Origin: a virus
Reading direction: 5' to 3' (one strand)
IMG/VR virus record: IMGVR_UViG_3300032223_001001
Location: 1-64,000 of that record
Length of the DNA: 64,000 nt
Below, piece after piece: positions 35,201 through 42,569 of the stretch (position 1 is its first letter; each line of letters begins with the position of its first letter). Made by a program: the position numbers and the translations under genes. The notes under the pieces were generated by a model, which had not been told where the DNA came from, searched no databases, and worked only from the letters and a program-made list of their open reading frames with translations.

Positions 35201-36310
35201 ACCGATCGGTTTGAATGTTCCGTTATAAACACGTTTAATGTTTATTGAACCATTTTCATCTCTAGGTAAACTAACACCACACCAAACACAATTAAACACA
35301 CGATCTTTAACTGTTAGATTGTGTTTAACGTGTTGACAACAACTACATGTTTTACTGGTATAACTTTCATTGACTTTTTCAAAAATCTTCCCACATTGTT
35401 TTGCTTTATATTCTAATAAAAACGTGAAAATACTTATTGCTGCGTTTGAATATGATCTACTAAAGTTTTTTTGTTTTTTAGTGTTATCACTTTCCATTAA
35501 TTTCTTAACGTCAAACTTTCCAACAACAATGATATCTTCTTTAACTTGTTTTATATATTTTGTACTTTCTTTTTGCACATAATCATACCTAGTATTTTTT
35601 AAACGTAAATGGGTTTTATTTAATTGTTTTTTAACTTTTTTACGTCTTTTACTAGTTAACTGTTTACTTGATAATGATTTATTTAATTCAGCAATTCTAG
35701 CTTCATATTTTTTAATTAATTTGGTTGAAAATCTTTTAACTTCGTATCCATTAGAATCAACCATTAAACTTTTTAACCCCAAATCACAACCAACAACATC
35801 GTTATTATATCTCACTAATAAATTTGGTATTGCATCACATGTAAATACCAAAAAATAATCGTCATTTTCTTTTTTAAGTTTTACCCCAGTGAAATCATTT
35901 GGGAATGTTTCAACTCCTTTAATACCATTTTTAATTTTCGGTAAATACACTAAACCATTCTTAATTCTAACATCTGTTTTAGCAAAAAAAATGGAACTAA
36001 AGTTATCATTGGTTTTATGTTTTGGAAATCCAGAACCATTAAAGAAATTCTTAAACGAAGCTGCCACTCTAAAAACAATTTCTTGTAAAGACTTATTTGG
36101 AATGTCATTCCAACTAGTGTCTTCTTTTTTTAATAAAGTTAATTCTTGTTTCTGAACGTATTTATTTAATGTTTTTCCGGTACCTTGGTAATAATAAATG
36201 TATTGGTCAATACAAACATTATACAATGTTTTACATCGTCTTAACCAAAATTCAAACGTATTGAAATTTGTTTTGTTAATTATTAACTTTATTTTTTTAG
36301 CTTTTTTCAT
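35147..36310 (-). CDS. tnpB: TnpB RNA-guided nuclease of IS607-type element 1, catalytic Glu not evident
   Basis: A 387-aa protein. The N-terminal half is the wedge/REC-like TnpB region. RuvC-I Asp176 is in Val-Gly-Cys-Asp-Leu-Gly-Leu-Lys. The second RuvC strand reads Ile-Ile-Val-Val-Gly-Lys-Phe-Asp-Val-Lys-Lys (260-270), where the usual Glu-Asp-Leu is absent and the only acid is Asp267. A zinc ribbon follows (Cys322/Cys325 and Cys341/Cys344), then RuvC-III Asp351 in Pro-Arg-Asp-Glu-Asn-Gly. It ends Pro-Gly-Leu-Gly-Ser-Cys, a common TnpB end. TnpB normally cuts DNA guided by an RNA from the element end. This copy may be of a rearranged active-site type or nuclease-impaired. Confidence 0.85.
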   Translation of the reverse strand: MKKAKKIKLIINKTNFNTFEFWLRRCKTLYNVCIDQYIYYYQGTGKTLNKYVQKQELTLLKKEDTSWNDIPNKSLQEIVFRVAASFKNFFNGSGFPKHKTNDNFSSIFFAKTDVRIKNGLVYLPKIKNGIKGVETFPNDFTGVKLKKENDDYFLVFTCDAIPNLLVRYNNDVVGCDLGLKSLMVDSNGYEVKRFSTKLIKKYEARIAELNKSLSSKQLTSKRRKKVKKQLNKTHLRLKNTRYDYVQKESTKYIKQVKEDIIVVGKFDVKKLMESDNTKKQKNFSRSYSNAAISIFTFLLEYKAKQCGKIFEKVNESYTSKTCSCCQHVKHNLTVKDRVFNCVWCGVSLPRDENGSINIKRVYNGTFKPIGIKLKDEKNKKLPGLGSC

Positions 36311-36905
36311 CTTTAATAAAGTCTTTAATTTTATTTTTATACGTTCTTAAACCATATAATCTAGATGAAAAAACATGAATGATACTCATTAAATCATTAA
36401 CCATTTCTTCTTGCGGTGATACCTTTTCATCATTAATAACAATTAATTCAACATTGTTTTCAATACATAATTCCTCGATTAATTCAAAACCAAAACGAAC
36501 TAATCTATCTTTGTGAGCTATAATTAGTTTTTTAATTTTATTTTTGGTTATTTCATTAACCAATTTAATAAAATTTTTTCTTTTATAATTTAATCCAGAA
36601 CCAATATCACTATAAACTTCATCAATATGGATTTGGTTATTCAAACAATATTCTTCAATAAAACTTATTTGTGATTTAAGATCATCTTTTTGATTAAATG
36701 ACGATACACGACAATATATAATTGTTTGTTTTTCATCAACAATTGAACTTTGGTTATTGATAAATTCCAAATATTGTTCGTGTGAATATTGTTTACGACC
36801 TTTTGGTGTGTACATGACTGGTTTGTAAATACCTTCGTTATCCCAACGCTGTAGAGTACGAACGTGTTTATTAATTAATTTAGCAAATTTACCAATAGAA
36901 TACAT
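36297..36905 (-). CDS. tnpA: IS607-family serine recombinase (TnpA) of element 1
   Basis: A 202-aa protein. Residues 1-50 form a MerR-type helix-turn-helix (Gly-Lys-Phe-Ala-Lys-Leu-Ile-Asn-Lys...Leu-Gln-Arg-Trp-Asp). The serine-recombinase domain starts with Ile-Ile-Tyr-Cys-Arg-Val-Ser-Ser, Ser68 being the nucleophile, followed by Asp-Ile-Gly-Ser-Gly-Leu-Asn-Tyr-Lys-Arg and His-Lys-Asp-Arg-Leu-Val-Arg-Phe-Gly. The N-terminal DNA-binding domain and short length are the IS607 type. It should join element ends and target. It is intact. The AT motif at 36917-36932 lies 12 bases upstream of its start. Confidence 0.92.
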   Translation of the reverse strand: MYSIGKFAKLINKHVRTLQRWDNEGIYKPVMYTPKGRKQYSHEQYLEFINNQSSIVDEKQTIIYCRVSSFNQKDDLKSQISFIEEYCLNNQIHIDEVYSDIGSGLNYKRKNFIKLVNEITKNKIKKLIIAHKDRLVRFGFELIEELCIENNVELIVINDEKVSPQEEMVNDLMSIIHVFSSRLYGLRTYKNKIKDFIKDEKS

Positions 36906-36916
36906 AAATAATAGTT

Positions 36917-36932
36917 CTTTATATATAAATAT
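36917..36932 (-). promoter_or_regulatory. Candidate promoter motif upstream of tnpA of element 1
   Basis: The minus strand reads ATATTTATATATAAAG, ending 12 bases before the tnpA ATG. It is nearly the same as the motif before phage structural genes, and as that before tnpA of element 2. Confidence 0.4.
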
Positions 36933-37001
36933 ACGTTAATTACAAAAAGTCATCAAAAGATTATAAAAAGTTATAAAAAATTATGTTTTAGTTAACTATT
37001 G

Positions 37002-37331
37002 TTAACTCCTTACTAATTGACACCCCTTACATGTAGTATTACCAACGTAAAATGAATCAATGGGTTTTACTACTTCACACACCCTACACGTTCTTTCAGT
37101 TAACCCTTCCAATGGACTTTTATATTCTCTACCAAATAAGGGGTTTAGTTCACCTTTTCTATTACAAGACGAACATAACCCAAACCTTTCACCTCCTTTT
37201 TTTTCAGCCCTATCATGCGTTCTTCTTATACCATAAGTGATTACTTTATTACACTCAGTGCAATTAATATAACAAGGGGTGTCAGATCGTTTAGCTTCTT
37301 TACAATGGCATCTGTTTTCCTCCATTTTCAA
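37002..37331 (-). pseudogene. N-terminal fragment of the HNH homing endonuclease
   Basis: About 107-109 codons, starting at ATG 37325 (or TTG 37331) and ending at a TAA that is probably element-derived. It holds two Cys-x-x-Cys pairs around Asn-Pro-Leu-Phe-Gly-Arg-Glu-Tyr-Lys-Ser, a NUMOD-like DNA-binding segment, and a further zinc-ribbon Cys-Arg-Val-Cys...Cys-Lys-Gly-Cys-Gln typical of the N-terminal part of HNH proteins. The frame breaks right after this. The HNH catalytic end is at 34886-35080, beyond the IS607-type element. Its start overlaps the end of the ribbon-helix-helix gene by about 26 bases. Confidence 0.72.
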
Positions 37332-37467
37332 TATAATCTTTTAACAGTTTATTAACTAGGGAAGAAATGTTGATTGCTCTATCCTTAAAATAACCAGGTA
37401 GTTCGGGATCAATTGAAATCCCAATTTTAACCTTTTTTTTCTCGTCGTCAATTTTTTTTCTTCCCAT
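37300..37467 (-). CDS. Small ribbon-helix-helix type DNA-binding protein
   Basis: A 55-aa protein. A Lys-rich start (Met-Gly-Arg-Lys-Lys), a strand Val-Lys-Ile-Gly-Ile-Ser-Ile-Asp-Pro-Glu-Leu, and two helices with Ile-Ser-Ser-Leu-Val-Asn-Lys-Leu-Leu-Lys-Asp-Tyr-Ile fit the Arc/CopG fold used by small repressors. It lies between UvsX and the HNH gene and overlaps the start of the latter. An AT motif (37471-37481) sits only 3 bases upstream of its ATG. It may regulate nearby genes; no operator was identified. Confidence 0.7.
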   Translation of the reverse strand: MGRKKIDDEKKKVKIGISIDPELPGYFKDRAINISSLVNKLLKDYIENGGKQMPL

Positions 37468-37519
37468 ATATTAATAAATAGTCTAAAGTTTAGTAAAAGT
37501 ATAAAAATTATGATTTTTT

Positions 37520-38509
37520 TTAATCTTCGTCAGAATCCATTGAAGGTGATTCGGTTAATGTAAAATCTAATCCACCCATTTTTTCAACCCAGTAGCTAGC
37601 ATATTCTTCTTTATACTTATCCAACGCTTCTTTTGTATCTGGAATATAACCATTATGAACCGCAATTAGTTTAGAGTCCTTGAAACCTAGACCATTTACG
37701 TGATTTTTAAGTATAGATACTTTTGTCCTAATAGCAAATGATATTTTTCTTTTATTTTTAGTCGCATCAATATGATTAATACCCGCCTTTTTTTGGTTTC
37801 CAAATAAAAATACTAACGACGCAGCTAACCATATCGCATTACCACCTTTACTTTTTATTTCAGGTTGCCCCATAGGTGAATCTGGGAGTTCTACCCACGG
37901 TTGAGCTATTACAACAAATGTATTATAGTATGGGAAGTCTTCTTTTTTAGACTTTGTAATACGTGAATGTATCCCCATCCCTATTTTATCAGCTAAAACC
38001 TTAGCATTGTGCATTCCCCCACCTTTACCATCAAAAGTCATCTGGCAGGGGATGGATCCGATTGAGTCCCATAGGAATAGTAGGTTATAAGGTATATCCC
38101 CTTTTTCTTGAGCGTCAAGGATATCATTTATAAAATCTGTTGCTTGTTCAATATAATCAAACGAGTCATTAAAAATAAACTGACCATCCCATTCCCCATT
38201 TTCATTCTGTTGAGCTTGTAAACCTAACTCAACAGCATGCCGCCAGGACCATTTCTTTTCGGTTATTATAAACACCGGTAAATGACCTTTTCTTTGAGCA
38301 TCAGCCGCAGCTAAAACCATCGCAGTCGATTTTCCTGCGTTGCTGTGCCCTAACATCATTGATATCCCCCCCATTACAGGACCGGGTATTCCACACGCTT
38401 CATGGAATGCTTCACCGCAGTAATAATAGTCTTCCGCTTTATATTTTGTTTTTGTAGAATATTTGGATTTTATCGCATCCAATGATATTTCTTTTTTCTT
38501 TAATGCCAT
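37520..38509 (-). CDS. uvsX: UvsX/RecA-like recombinase
   Basis: A 329-aa protein. The Walker A motif is Gly-His-Ser-Asn-Ala-Gly-Lys-Ser-Thr (residues 54-62), the catalytic Glu is in Ile-Ile-Thr-Glu-Lys-Lys (Glu84), and Walker B is Leu-Leu-Phe-Leu-Trp-Asp-Ser-Ile-Gly-Ser (Asp148). An acidic C-terminal tail (Ser-Met-Asp-Ser-Asp-Glu-Asp) is typical of T4-like UvsX. It forms filaments on ssDNA for strand exchange and recombination-dependent replication, working with the gp32-like protein encoded about 3 kb upstream. A glycosyltransferase pseudogene and an IS607-type element now separate the two. Confidence 0.9.
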   Translation of the reverse strand: MALKKKEISLDAIKSKYSTKTKYKAEDYYYCGEAFHEACGIPGPVMGGISMMLGHSNAGKSTAMVLAAADAQRKGHLPVFIITEKKWSWRHAVELGLQAQQNENGEWDGQFIFNDSFDYIEQATDFINDILDAQEKGDIPYNLLFLWDSIGSIPCQMTFDGKGGGMHNAKVLADKIGMGIHSRITKSKKEDFPYYNTFVVIAQPWVELPDSPMGQPEIKSKGGNAIWLAASLVFLFGNQKKAGINHIDATKNKRKISFAIRTKVSILKNHVNGLGFKDSKLIAVHNGYIPDTKEALDKYKEEYASYWVEKMGGLDFTLTESPSMDSDED

Positions 38510-38514
38510 ATAAA

Positions 38515-38824
38515 TTAAATTAATTGTTTATAGTAATTATCGTTAAATTTGGGTGATAAATCAATGATTCCTTGGTTTTTCTCAACAAGTTTATTGTTGT
38601 TTAATAAGGAAGTCCGCGGTAGACACATTTTTTCCGTGAATATACCAAATAACATTTTCAGTATTATCCACTTCACCAATTTTACAATTATCACACCAAA
38701 CATCCCTCCACATATTATCTTCAAAACCATAAGTTGTATTAAGGTCTTTTATTAATTTCAATGCTTTTAGATTGAACGCAAAAGTACTCGGCATCTTAAA
38801 ATCACAATTTTCTGGGTTAGCCCC
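38515..38824 (-). pseudogene. C-terminal fragment of a glycosyltransferase split by IS607-type element 2
   Basis: Coding resumes right after the GGGG at 38821-38824, with Ala-Asn-Pro-Glu-Asn-Cys-Asp-Phe-Lys-Met-Pro-Ser, and runs in frame to a TAA at 38591-38593. A second frame then continues to 38515 with a natural-looking tail (Asn-Lys-Leu-Val-Glu-Lys-Asn-Gln-Gly-Ile-Ile-Asp). Removing one A from the AAA at 38600-38602 fuses the two smoothly, so there is also a one-base insertion, or a sequencing error. Joined to the fragment at 41075-41503 in frame, it gives about 244 residues. Confidence 0.8.
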
Positions 38825-38846
38825 GATAAAATAAACTTATTCAAAA

Positions 38847-40394
38847 TTAAACATTTTGTTTTAATTTACTTCTACCCACAAAAATGGGCTTCGCTCCTGT
38901 CACCAGGTCTTGGCCGTTTCGGTTTGAATCTTTTGAATTCACATTATCCAACTGCCGTTTTTCAATTATTGCTCTAACTTTTTTAGGATTCATTTTCAAG
39001 ATAATTTCGTTATCATGACCACGACCCAAAATCATTTTAGCCGCATTATAACCGGATGGTACACCCTTGTTTGAACAATGTTCATTTAAACAATAAAATA
39101 GATCATTCTTGCGTTCACCGAAGTGGTCACACGAACAACATACTTGTGATGTATATGCCGGATTTATTTCTTTTTTCTCAATAGAGTTTACGTTAAATTT
39201 GTAGTCCATACGTTCTCGAACCAAACCTTTTGTCCAAGTAGTTAACAATAATTTAACTTTTTTATTATATTTCTTACCACCTTTAGATTGAAATGTTAAG
39301 TCCTCAATAAAAACCAATGTTGGTTTTTCTTCATCAATAAATTTATTGATTGCTGAATTTGTTATTTTCCTAACTTCTTCCTTAAGTGAATTTTGTTTTT
39401 TATTATATTTCTTTTTTCCTAAATTAAATTTATTTATATTATTAATTTTTTGTTGACAAGTTTTAATTTCTTCAGGATTGTTTGAATTTTTTATTGTATT
39501 TTTTAATTCTTTAATTAAAACATGGTATGGTTGTCTTTTTTTGTTTTTTTCGGAAAAATGATTAGTATATGTTGTTAATATTTTATTTAATCCTTCACCA
39601 TATGAATTTTCAGATGAAGTGTCCAAGACATTTATAAAGTTTTTATCAACACCAATTTCATTTACATTAAATGTATTTTCTTTAACTTTAGGTTCAATTG
39701 TTTTATGTATTGAAAAAATATTTCTATCTGGATTATATTTAATTATTAAATTTCCTGTAAATCTATCTTTAGTGTTAATCTTAATCGGAATTCGTTGACC
39801 TTTAACCAGACCCATAATTAAAAGATAATCACCTTTATAACTATACATTTCGTTATCAATCATCATTGACATACTTTTTTGTCTAGGTATTTCAGATTTT
39901 TTATTCCGTATAATTCTAGATAAAAACTTGTTTAGTTTTATTTTATCTAGATCGTCAAACTTCTTATCCAGTCCATTAACTGGTAAACAATTTAATACTT
40001 GATACAATAACGTATCACTTTTTAATATTGTGAATAAATAATGTTTTTCAACATCATTAAAATTTTCATTTTTAGAAATTAATGGTCTTATTTTATTTTT
40101 AAGATTAGACCAATTAGATTTTATGTTCGGTATAGCACTTTCAATACTATTACGTACAAATCTTCTGTTTATTGACCAATCATCAATGAAACCCGAATTA
40201 GTCCATTCATTTCGAATATATTTTCTTGAATTTTTAATCAATAAAATTGACCCTACACCAGAATATCTAGAAAAGATATAATTCTTAACATTCACACATT
40301 TACCCATAATGAACAATAGTTCGTCAAGAAGATTTTTATCCTCAATAACACCATATTGTTTAACGGTTTTTTGATATGTTGAATTATTTATCAT
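38847..40394 (-). CDS. tnpB: TnpB-family protein of element 2, RuvC-III Asp missing
   Basis: A 515-aa protein, longer than usual TnpB. RuvC-I Asp250 is in Glu-Ile-Gly-Val-Asp-Lys-Asn-Phe, and RuvC-II Glu364 in Leu-Val-Phe-Ile-Glu-Asp-Leu. The zinc ribbon has Cys419/Cys422 and Cys435/Cys440. At RuvC-III the normal Asp-x-Asn-Ala-Ala reads Pro-Ser-Gly-Tyr-Asn-Ala-Ala, with Gly448 where the catalytic Asp should be. The C-terminal end (Gly-Gln-Asp-Leu-Val-Thr-Gly-Ala) overlaps the region expected to encode the guide-RNA scaffold, including a CCCA/TGGG hairpin. The frame is otherwise intact. The protein may bind guided targets without cutting. Confidence 0.85.
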   Translation of the reverse strand: MINNSTYQKTVKQYGVIEDKNLLDELLFIMGKCVNVKNYIFSRYSGVGSILLIKNSRKYIRNEWTNSGFIDDWSINRRFVRNSIESAIPNIKSNWSNLKNKIRPLISKNENFNDVEKHYLFTILKSDTLLYQVLNCLPVNGLDKKFDDLDKIKLNKFLSRIIRNKKSEIPRQKSMSMMIDNEMYSYKGDYLLIMGLVKGQRIPIKINTKDRFTGNLIIKYNPDRNIFSIHKTIEPKVKENTFNVNEIGVDKNFINVLDTSSENSYGEGLNKILTTYTNHFSEKNKKRQPYHVLIKELKNTIKNSNNPEEIKTCQQKINNINKFNLGKKKYNKKQNSLKEEVRKITNSAINKFIDEEKPTLVFIEDLTFQSKGGKKYNKKVKLLLTTWTKGLVRERMDYKFNVNSIEKKEINPAYTSQVCCSCDHFGERKNDLFYCLNEHCSNKGVPSGYNAAKMILGRGHDNEIILKMNPKKVRAIIEKRQLDNVNSKDSNRNGQDLVTGAKPIFVGRSKLKQNV

Positions 40395-40986
40395 CTAATA
40401 TCTGTTTAATTTTATCAATTGAATTTTTATTTTGATGACTTCTACTACCATATAATTTTGATGAAAACACAGTGATAATTTCAACAACATCATTCACAAA
40501 TTCAGATTGACTATCTAAATGATGGTTATCGTTAATTATTTCAATTTCAACATTCTTCAATTCACACAAAAAATAAATTAATTCATAACCAAAACGAATT
40601 AAACGATCTCTATTAGTTAACACAATTCGTTCAACTTCATTATTATCAATCATTTTGATTAATTCTAACAAACCTTTTTTCTTGTAGTTAATGCCAGATC
40701 CAAAATCTTGGATTAATGTGAAATTATATCCTTTAGACGAACAATAAAGACTTAACATTTCAACTTGTCGTTCCAAGTCTTTATTCTGTCCTCGAGTACT
40801 AACTCTAGCGTACGCTATTGTTTTTCTTGTGTTGGTTTGATTTAAGTTTTTTATGAATTGATTTTCATCATATCGTCTATGACCACCTTCGGTTCTAAAA
40901 GAAGTTATTTTTCCTTCACGTTCCCATCTACGCAGTGTACCTGCGGCAATATTTAATTTTTTTGATAATTGTGAAATCGTTAACAT
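40384..40986 (-). CDS. tnpA: IS607-family serine recombinase (TnpA) of element 2
   Basis: A 200-aa protein. The N-terminal MerR-like helix-turn-helix is Leu-Ser-Lys-Lys-Leu-Asn-Ile-Ala-Ala-Gly-Thr-Leu-Arg-Arg-Trp followed by Gly-Gly-His-Arg-Arg-Tyr. The catalytic domain starts Ile-Ala-Tyr-Ala-Arg-Val-Ser-Thr-Arg-Gly-Gln, Ser63 being the nucleophile, with Gly-Ser-Gly-Ile-Asn-Tyr-Lys and Asn-Arg-Asp-Arg-Leu-Ile-Arg-Phe-Gly. It is homologous to the TnpA of element 1 but clearly divergent, so the two elements are different families that arrived separately. Confidence 0.93.
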   Translation of the reverse strand: MLTISQLSKKLNIAAGTLRRWEREGKITSFRTEGGHRRYDENQFIKNLNQTNTRKTIAYARVSTRGQNKDLERQVEMLSLYCSSKGYNFTLIQDFGSGINYKKKGLLELIKMIDNNEVERIVLTNRDRLIRFGYELIYFLCELKNVEIEIINDNHHLDSQSEFVNDVVEIITVFSSKLYGSRSHQNKNSIDKIKQILDDK

Positions 40987-40996
40987 ATTATAACTT

Positions 40997-41011
40997 CTTT
41001 ATTATAAATAT
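40997..41011 (-). promoter_or_regulatory. Candidate promoter motif upstream of tnpA of element 2
   Basis: The minus strand reads ATATTTATAATAAAG, followed by AAG, ending 11 bases before the tnpA ATG. It is close to the motif before element 1 tnpA and before several virion genes. Confidence 0.4.
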
Positions 41012-41050
41012 AACTAAAGTTTAGAAAAGTTCAAGTTTATCTAAAAAAAA

Positions 41051-41503
41051 TTAATTTTTTATTGACTGTTTAAACCCCAAATTATTATAATCACCGGTTC
41101 TAAATAAATTACCATTAAGTTGATATTTCATTTTTGATGAAATCACATCAACATCATTTTCTTCAAAATATTTAACGATGGTCATTATATAATCCTTTTT
41201 ATATATTTCATCATCATCAATCTTGACAAAAATGTCATATTCATCATAATTATTAACCGCAAAAATAGCGTTCATATGATTATTATGTTGGTGTTGGTTA
41301 GGTGTAAATATTACTGAATTCTTATCACTTTTTAAGTCATCAAAAATTTTAACCATATCAATTTCTCTATTCACAACTTGATTAATTGTTATATTAACCG
41401 AATGAAATATATTTTGGTATGTTTGATTTGTTATATCTTGTATACAACTTCTTAACATTTTTAATCTACCCAAGCTTGGTGTAAAACATAATATTTTTTT
41501 CAT
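41051..41503 (-). pseudogene. N-terminal fragment of a glycosyltransferase split by element 2
   Basis: A 150-codon frame whose last 7 codons are element-derived. The start is Lys-Lys-Ile-Leu-Cys-Phe-Thr-Pro-Ser-Leu-Gly-Arg, then Val-Lys-Ile-Asp-Asp-Asp-Glu-Ile (about residue 110), a DxD-type site of GT2-like glycosyltransferases. The frame leaves the gene after Asp-Tyr-Asn-Asn-Leu-Gly at the GGGG of 41075-41078. It was the gene between the gp32-like and UvsX genes. The product is likely inactive unless the element excises. Confidence 0.78.
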
Positions 41504-41516
41504 TTTCTATTAAAAA

Positions 41517-41552
41517 TAAAAAAAGGGTAGTGATTGTAAATAACCACTACCC
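41517..41552 (-). terminator. Rho-independent terminator after the gp32-like gene
   Basis: The minus strand has GGGTAGTG, a 12-base loop, CACTACCC, then TTTTTTTATTTTT. It lies 26 bases after the gp32-like stop, insulating this highly expressed gene from the split glycosyltransferase. Confidence 0.82.
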
Positions 41553-41577
41553 TCTATAAGGGTCTTTTTTTTAATTG

Positions 41578-42441
41578 TTAGAATGGAAGATCTTCATCTA
41601 CCTCAGCGTTTGCTTGAGGGTCTTCGTATGTAGTTGTAGTTTGAGTTTTTGTTCCACCTATTACCACTTCACCTTCTGTTGAGTCACCATATACCATTTT
41701 ACCTAATGCTGAATCCCATCTTGGAGTTTCACCTCTAGCGATAGCTTCAAGGTATTCAACTGGTTTTTTGGAGTATACGTCTCTCCACGTTGTGGTATCT
41801 GTTGCCCAGGTTGTTGCTTGTTCTTTATCATCATGTAAAGGTGCTGGGTCTTCGTACATTACTGTTTGAATAATTGTATATTCACTTCCTTTTGGTGATT
41901 TCGCCATTGCTAGTTCAAGGATAATATCTCTACCATTGTCTGGGTTTGTGATATCACCTTTAGATCTAAATAAAGGAATGATTTTATCCAATACACCTTC
42001 ATTTTTGTAGTTGTGTTTGAATCTCCAGAATTTTGGACCATCTTGTTCATTATCTCTATCGATAACTTTAACAACATAAAATTTTCTTGTTCTATATTGG
42101 TCCGCTAATTTCTTGTCAGATTCTTTACCAGTTGATCTTAAGTCATCATATACTTCTGTTAATGGTGAACGTTCTCCATCATTTTTGTCTGGGTCATAGA
42201 ATTTTGTTGTTTTTCCATCGATATATATTTCGTGGAACCACGCTTCTTTGAATGGTGAAGATCCGTCATCTGTTGGAAGGATTCTCAATCTTCGTTGTCC
42301 TTGTTTTTCACCTTTTGGTAATACTGCCGCGAAATATCGCTTTAGTCTGTCCTCCTGACTAATTTTAGGAGTTGATGAATTTTTTTGTTGTGCTTGCTCG
42401 TATTGGTTTAATACTGCATCTAATACATTGTTCGTCGCCAT
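41578..42441 (-). CDS. gp32-like single-stranded DNA-binding protein
   Basis: A 287-aa protein. It has a basic N terminus (Arg-Leu-Lys-Arg-Tyr-Phe-Ala-Ala-Val-Leu-Pro), a core with Gln-Arg-Arg-Leu-Arg-Ile-Leu-Pro, Phe-His-Glu-Ile-Tyr-Ile-Asp-Gly and Lys-Phe-Trp-Arg-Phe-Lys-His, an OB-fold like set of aromatic and basic residues, and a Thr/Glu-rich acidic tail ending Asp-Glu-Asp-Leu-Pro-Phe, the type of tip used by SSBs to recruit partners. It lacks the zinc-binding cysteines of T4 gp32. It coats ssDNA for the UvsX, helicase and exonuclease functions encoded nearby. It has its own terminator. Confidence 0.85.
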   Translation of the reverse strand: MATNNVLDAVLNQYEQAQQKNSSTPKISQEDRLKRYFAAVLPKGEKQGQRRLRILPTDDGSSPFKEAWFHEIYIDGKTTKFYDPDKNDGERSPLTEVYDDLRSTGKESDKKLADQYRTRKFYVVKVIDRDNEQDGPKFWRFKHNYKNEGVLDKIIPLFRSKGDITNPDNGRDIILELAMAKSPKGSEYTIIQTVMYEDPAPLHDDKEQATTWATDTTTWRDVYSKKPVEYLEAIARGETPRWDSALGKMVYGDSTEGEVVIGGTKTQTTTTYEDPQANAEVDEDLPF

Positions 42442-42507
42442 TTTGTGTATAAATTAAATTGTTATAAGTTAAGTATAGGTTCAAAATATTTAATTGTCAA
42501 ATAAAAT

Positions 42508-42542
42508 CTTAAAATAAAAATGGGATCATTTCTAATCCCATT
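42508..42542 (-). terminator. Rho-independent terminator after the 214-aa gene
   Basis: The minus strand has AATGGGAT, an 8-base loop, ATCCCATT, then TTTATTTTAAG, in the 128-base gap upstream of the gp32-like gene. No other feature is seen in this gap. Confidence 0.75.
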
Positions 42543-42569
42543 TCGTGAAATTTCATTTCCACCTTTTCC

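Larger units (their letters stand above)
35070..37008 (-). mobile_element. IS607-type element 1 (tnpA-tnpB)
   Basis: A serine-recombinase gene and a TnpB gene overlap by 14 bases on the minus strand, the IS607 arrangement. The flanks are the two parts of one HNH endonuclease gene. The left (tnpA-side) end is near 36990-37010, where HNH coding breaks after Cys-Gln-Leu-Val-Arg. The right end is near 35065-35085, where it resumes. Boundaries cannot be fixed from one copy: IS607 elements make no target duplication, and the two HNH parts do not rejoin in frame. A repeated GTTAAC lies just inside the left end, and several small hairpins lie inside the right end. Confidence 0.75.
38825..41074 (-). 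mobile_element. IS607-type element 2 (tnpA-tnpB) inserted in a glycosyltransferase gene
   Basis: The element is about 2.25 kb and lies between two GGGG runs (38821-38824 and 41075-41078, read as G on the minus strand). It carries an intact serine recombinase and a TnpB gene that overlaps it by 11 bases. The host gene reads into the element at one side and out at the other. Rejoining at the G run (two or five G) restores one frame, so boundaries are good to a few bases. IS607 elements recombine at GG dinucleotides without target duplication, which fits. Confidence 0.88.

Noticed and set aside
37471-37481. AT motif copy before the ribbon-helix-helix gene as a promoter
   Set aside because: It sits only 3 bases from the ATG, so a transcript starting downstream would lack the start codon. 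Left out of the promoter set.
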